The notes beneath the pieces are model-generated. The model was given only the letters and a program-made list of their open reading frames with translations. It was not told the origin of the DNA and did no database searches. The position numbers and the translations under genes are program-made. Shown piece by piece: positions 61,364 to 64,000 of a stretch of 64,000 nucleotides of DNA (the first letter of the stretch is position 1; each line of letters starts with the position of its first letter). Origin of the DNA: Lumbricus terrestris (Eukaryota; Annelida; Clitellata; Crassiclitellata; Lumbricidae); the NCBI GenBank assembly GCA_949752735.1, contig OX457039.1, forward strand, positions 24,158,830 through 24,222,829, written 5' to 3'.

Positions 61364-61745
61364 CAGTGTTGCCACTGAGGTTTCAGAAATAAACCAAGAT
61401 TTCCTTATGAAAATAAACCCAGAAAAACCCAGACTATTTATATAGGCAATTCTAGACCCGTTGTTCAAATTAAGTTAGATTTTCGTTTGTTCGTATGAGG
61501 GTTAACAAAAATTAATGTTCGTCAAACGAGTCGAATCAAATGTAGTTCAAAAACTTTTAACCCAGAAAAATATGAAATACTGAAAAATATGAAGCGTCAA
61601 AAGTTATTTCCAATATTCATGTGTTGTAAATGCAGAATGTCTAAGGCTAGCTAAAATAAACCCAGATTTTACCTAGAAAATTCCAGAAACCCAGACGAAG
61701 GCAAAAAACCAGATCTAGTGGAAAAACCCAGTAGTGGCATCACTG
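61364..61745. mobile_element. hAT-like MITE
   Basis: The termini CAGTGTTGCCACTGAGG and ACTACTGGGTTTTTCC-complement ending GTAGTGGCATCACTG are inverted. The flanks ATGCTCAC and CTGCTCAT match at six of eight positions, consistent with a decayed 8-bp duplication. AACCCAGA motifs recur inside both ends. Confidence 0.65.
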
Positions 61746-62281
61746 CTGCTCATAAATAAAATTCAAATTTTAAATATTTCCCCATATCGCTTTTTCTTCG
61801 GATTTCTACCACATATTCTTTAGTCTATTTCAAAAAATTTCGTGTAAAAATTTGCTTGCCATAGTAAATGAGCGGGTTTAAGACTTAATTGACCGGACTA
61901 AAAGGCAACATGGCTGATTATGGTAAATCTGTGTAGGCGCTATGCTAAATACGCGTAAAATTAAAATGTTGATATCTCTGGTTTTAAGGCGAGTTGAGAG
62001 CTGAAAAGTCAACCCGACCCACAAATTTGCATGAGAAGCTAACCAAAATTGTTTTGTGTTGCGAAATGAATCGGTTTCTGAGTCTTTCTTGGGACGGACA
62101 TACATACATACAGATCTCAGATTTATAGTATACATGTAGATTAATAGTATTTAACTGAAGCCTGAACTATGTTGAAATTTTCTTGCATGTTCTGTCTCAA
62201 TGGACTAGACTTAGATTGCTCAAACTAAACCCATAGCATACTCTTTTACACCATCTTTTTCTAACAGGTCTCTTTCTGCCA
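61746..62281. other. No gene seen
   Basis: AT-rich sequence without supported features. Confidence 0.4.
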
Positions 62282-62518
62282 GGGGGCCCGGTAGAGTAGT
62301 GGTTAACACGCTGGCCAAGAGTGCGAGAGGTAGTGAGTTCGAGCCCCCGTTGGGCGGATTTGCTTGTAGGCTGCCATCGGCGCCGTGTAATTACAAAGCT
62401 GTCTGTTCAGTTGGTAGTTAAGTTTAATTAAGATTACTGCATAACCTGTAAATGTAAAGCGCAGTGCGTCTTGCAGGCGTTTAATTAAAGAAAAGATATT
62501 ATTTATTATTATTATTAA
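62282..62518 (+). mobile_element. Intact tRNA-derived SINE
   Basis: It starts GGGGGCCCGGTAGAGTAGTG, has A-box-like (GTAGAGTAGTGGTTAACACG) and B-box-like (GTGAGTTCGAGCCCC) sequences about 35 bases apart, a unique body (TAGGCTGCCATCGGCGCC, GTTCAGTTGGTAGTTAAG, AAAGCGCAGTGCGTCTTGC) and a TTA repeat tail. The same element is split at 19975-29110. Confidence 0.88.
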
Positions 62519-62764
62519 AAACTTGTATCACCATTACAATTGCTAACCACTGCCTAGTAAAAGTGAAGTCCAAATCCAGAGTCAGCCCAAGAACAATCCA
62601 ACAGGACATCCCACATAAGAAAAAAGGCTGCCATTAAAACTGCATCTCCTCAAAGACAGCGGGCAACAGCCATGCAGACATATGCAGTCATATGGCACAC
62701 TGCAACATGAATTGCAGATCTATTGGAGTGTCATCAGCGTAGAAATAAGATAACAGACAATGAT

Positions 62765-63005
62765 TGCATTGTATTTAAACATTTATAAAGCGCCTCTAGT
62801 AGGGTGAACGTTCAGAGGCGCTGCCAGCGCGCAAGGCCCCGTGAGAAGAAGCAGGTTTTGAGAAGAGACAAAGCAGAGGAGACTGCCAGACAGAAGTGTA
62901 GAGTGAACAGAGGGAGAAAGAGCATTCCAAAGAGAAGGAACAATTGAGACAAATGATCGAGACTGAGCAATAGCAGTTCTAGACCGAGGAACCAAGAGGT
63001 CAAGT
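62765..63005 (-). mobile_element. LINE 3' end fragment
   Basis: The minus strand encodes LVPRSRTAIAQSRSFVSIVP then SLWNALSP, followed by the tail hairpin GAGGCGCT/AGCGCCTC at 62787-62822. It is truncated at the next fragment. Confidence 0.7.
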
Positions 63006-63011
63006 CTGTTG

Positions 63012-63560
63012 TATTGTATTGTATCTGACTATTTGTAAAGCGCTTCTAGCAGCAAGAGCCTTTCAAAAGCACTCCCACTGCGTTCAACCCCAAAAGAAAA
63101 GGTTGTTGTTTTGAGATGAGAGAAAGATGATGAAAGACTACCAGAGAGAATGATAGAGCGAACTGATGGGGGAAAGACCATTCCATAAGGAGGGACCGAT
63201 ACAGGCAAATACTCTGGATTGAGCCATGGAGCTCCTGATTCGGGGGACAAAGAAGTCGAGACGATCAGAGGATCTAAGATGACGCAGCGAAGTGGCAGAG
63301 GGGGACGAAATTGTATGAATGAAGTGGACGGTGGGAGGAAGATGAGTGAGGACGAAGTATAACATTTAACCAGATATTTTGGGGCAAGACCCCGCTGAGT
63401 CTTTAAGGTCAGAGTGAGGATCTTAAATTGTGTGCGAGCATGGAGAGGAAGCCAATGAAGTTCATCAAACATAAAGGTAGAGATCCAAGAGTACTTGGGA
63501 AGGTGGCTAATCAGTCTAGCAACTGAATTGAGAACCGACTGAATCGGTGAAAGACGAAAT
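63012..63560 (-). mobile_element. LINE 3' end fragment
   Basis: Minus-strand frames encode FDELHWLPLHARTQFKILTL, KTQRGLAPKYLVK and, in another frame, LRHLRSSDRLDFFVPRIRSS and GPSLWNGLSP. This is the C-terminus of a CR1/L2-like LINE with a frameshift. Together with 62765-63005 it forms two stacked tails of related LINEs, each starting TTGTATTGTATxT. Confidence 0.75.
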
Positions 63561-63563
63561 AGA

Positions 63564-63842
63564 TTGATTGTGGCACAGAAGAAGGCTCAAAATAATGTAA
63601 CTGATGGATTTGCTGGACCTGCTATTTTATTTGCTGGACCTGCGTTTGACAGGTTGTGTTCAAAGGCAGATGAATCCCTCTTTGCTTCTATCCTCGGTGA
63701 CCCCGGGCATGTCCTCCACGACTTTATTCCTCCAGAACGAGTAACTGGATACTCCCTTACGCCTCACTCACATACCCAAGAGATACCACACTGTGATTTG
63801 CTGATTGGAAATGGATCTATCACCAGAATGCTGTATAAATGA
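63564..63842 (+). mobile_element. LINE 3' remnant, other family
   Basis: A 92-codon frame contains DESLFASILGDPGHVLHDFI, then YSLTPHSH and SITRMLYK. It resembles the SILxDPxHVLH...YNLRPR...FIxRMLYK end of CR1/L2-related LINEs; YQLRPRHHDF at about 14270 is of the same type. A duplicated ATTTGCTGGACCTGC block lies at 63607-63642. Confidence 0.5.
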
Positions 63843-64000
63843 CTTTTAACGCTAATATTTTCGTAATTTTATTCAACTTGTTATTTAATATGCACTTTTT
63901 TTAACAATTATTACTTTGATGTATTATAATGATGTTTTACGTCACATTGTACATTTCCAAGTGGAGCAAAAAAAAGAAAATACTTACTTACTTACACCTT

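Noticed and set aside
62282..62350. A tRNA gene
   Set aside because: Polymerase III A- and B-box-like sequences are present, but the cloverleaf is not complete and the copy has a SINE body and TTA tail. It is a SINE.
55400..64000. Upstream NDUFV2 exons (targeting peptide and LAQRQ-type segment)
   Set aside because: I looked on the minus strand and found no matching exon; they may lie outside the window or be too short to see.

Overview
The window is animal nuclear DNA, AT-rich and crowded with transposons. Two things point to an animal: a spliced nuclear gene for mitochondrial complex I subunit NDUFV2, and a transposon community of CR1/L2-like and RTE-like LINEs, a tRNA-derived SINE, a Gypsy LTR element, and hAT, mariner, PIF/Harbinger-like and piggyBac-like DNA transposons. 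A marine invertebrate is my best guess; I cannot name a species. There are no prokaryotic operons, no CRISPR array and no rRNA.

Layout. 1-2953 (+): the 3' part of a spliced gene with a MULE-transposase-like region and a SWIM zinc finger. Its last exon ends inside a LINE 3' tail. 3-15 kb: MITEs, a piggyBac-like element with a long internal hairpin (7241-8901), LINE remnants, and an hAT-like element (11821-14091) holding a tandem array with repeated TGACGTCA sites. 14.8-15.7 kb: a deleted mariner. 15.7-19.9 kb (-): a full-length but broken RTE-like LINE split by an hAT element. 20.0-28.9 kb: nested insertions, in which a SINE is split by an hAT element, which holds a second 8-bp-TSD element, which holds a Gypsy element with identical LTRs and one open 1353-codon gag-pol. 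30-32.5 kb (-): a LINE split by a PIF/Harbinger-like element.

From 34.0 to 55.4 kb (-) runs the NDUFV2 gene. Five exons are visible and carry all four [2Fe-2S] cysteines. The exons are spread over 21 kb because the introns, the longest about 14.7 kb, have filled with LINEs, hAT elements, a mariner, a solo-LTR candidate and a rearranged duplication. The N-terminal exons should lie to the right and I did not find them. One intron appears to use a GC-AG splice pair. 55.5-64 kb: a decayed mariner, two LINEs (one inserted into a MITE), a SINE and further LINE tails.

Most open reading frames are transposon genes or simple-repeat artefacts. Apart from NDUFV2 and the SWIM gene, only two weak single-exon candidates (32743-33000 and 33652-33861) might be host genes. 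I see no multi-gene system; the value of the window lies in datable nested insertions, transposon effects on gene structure and several chimeric or unusual repeats.
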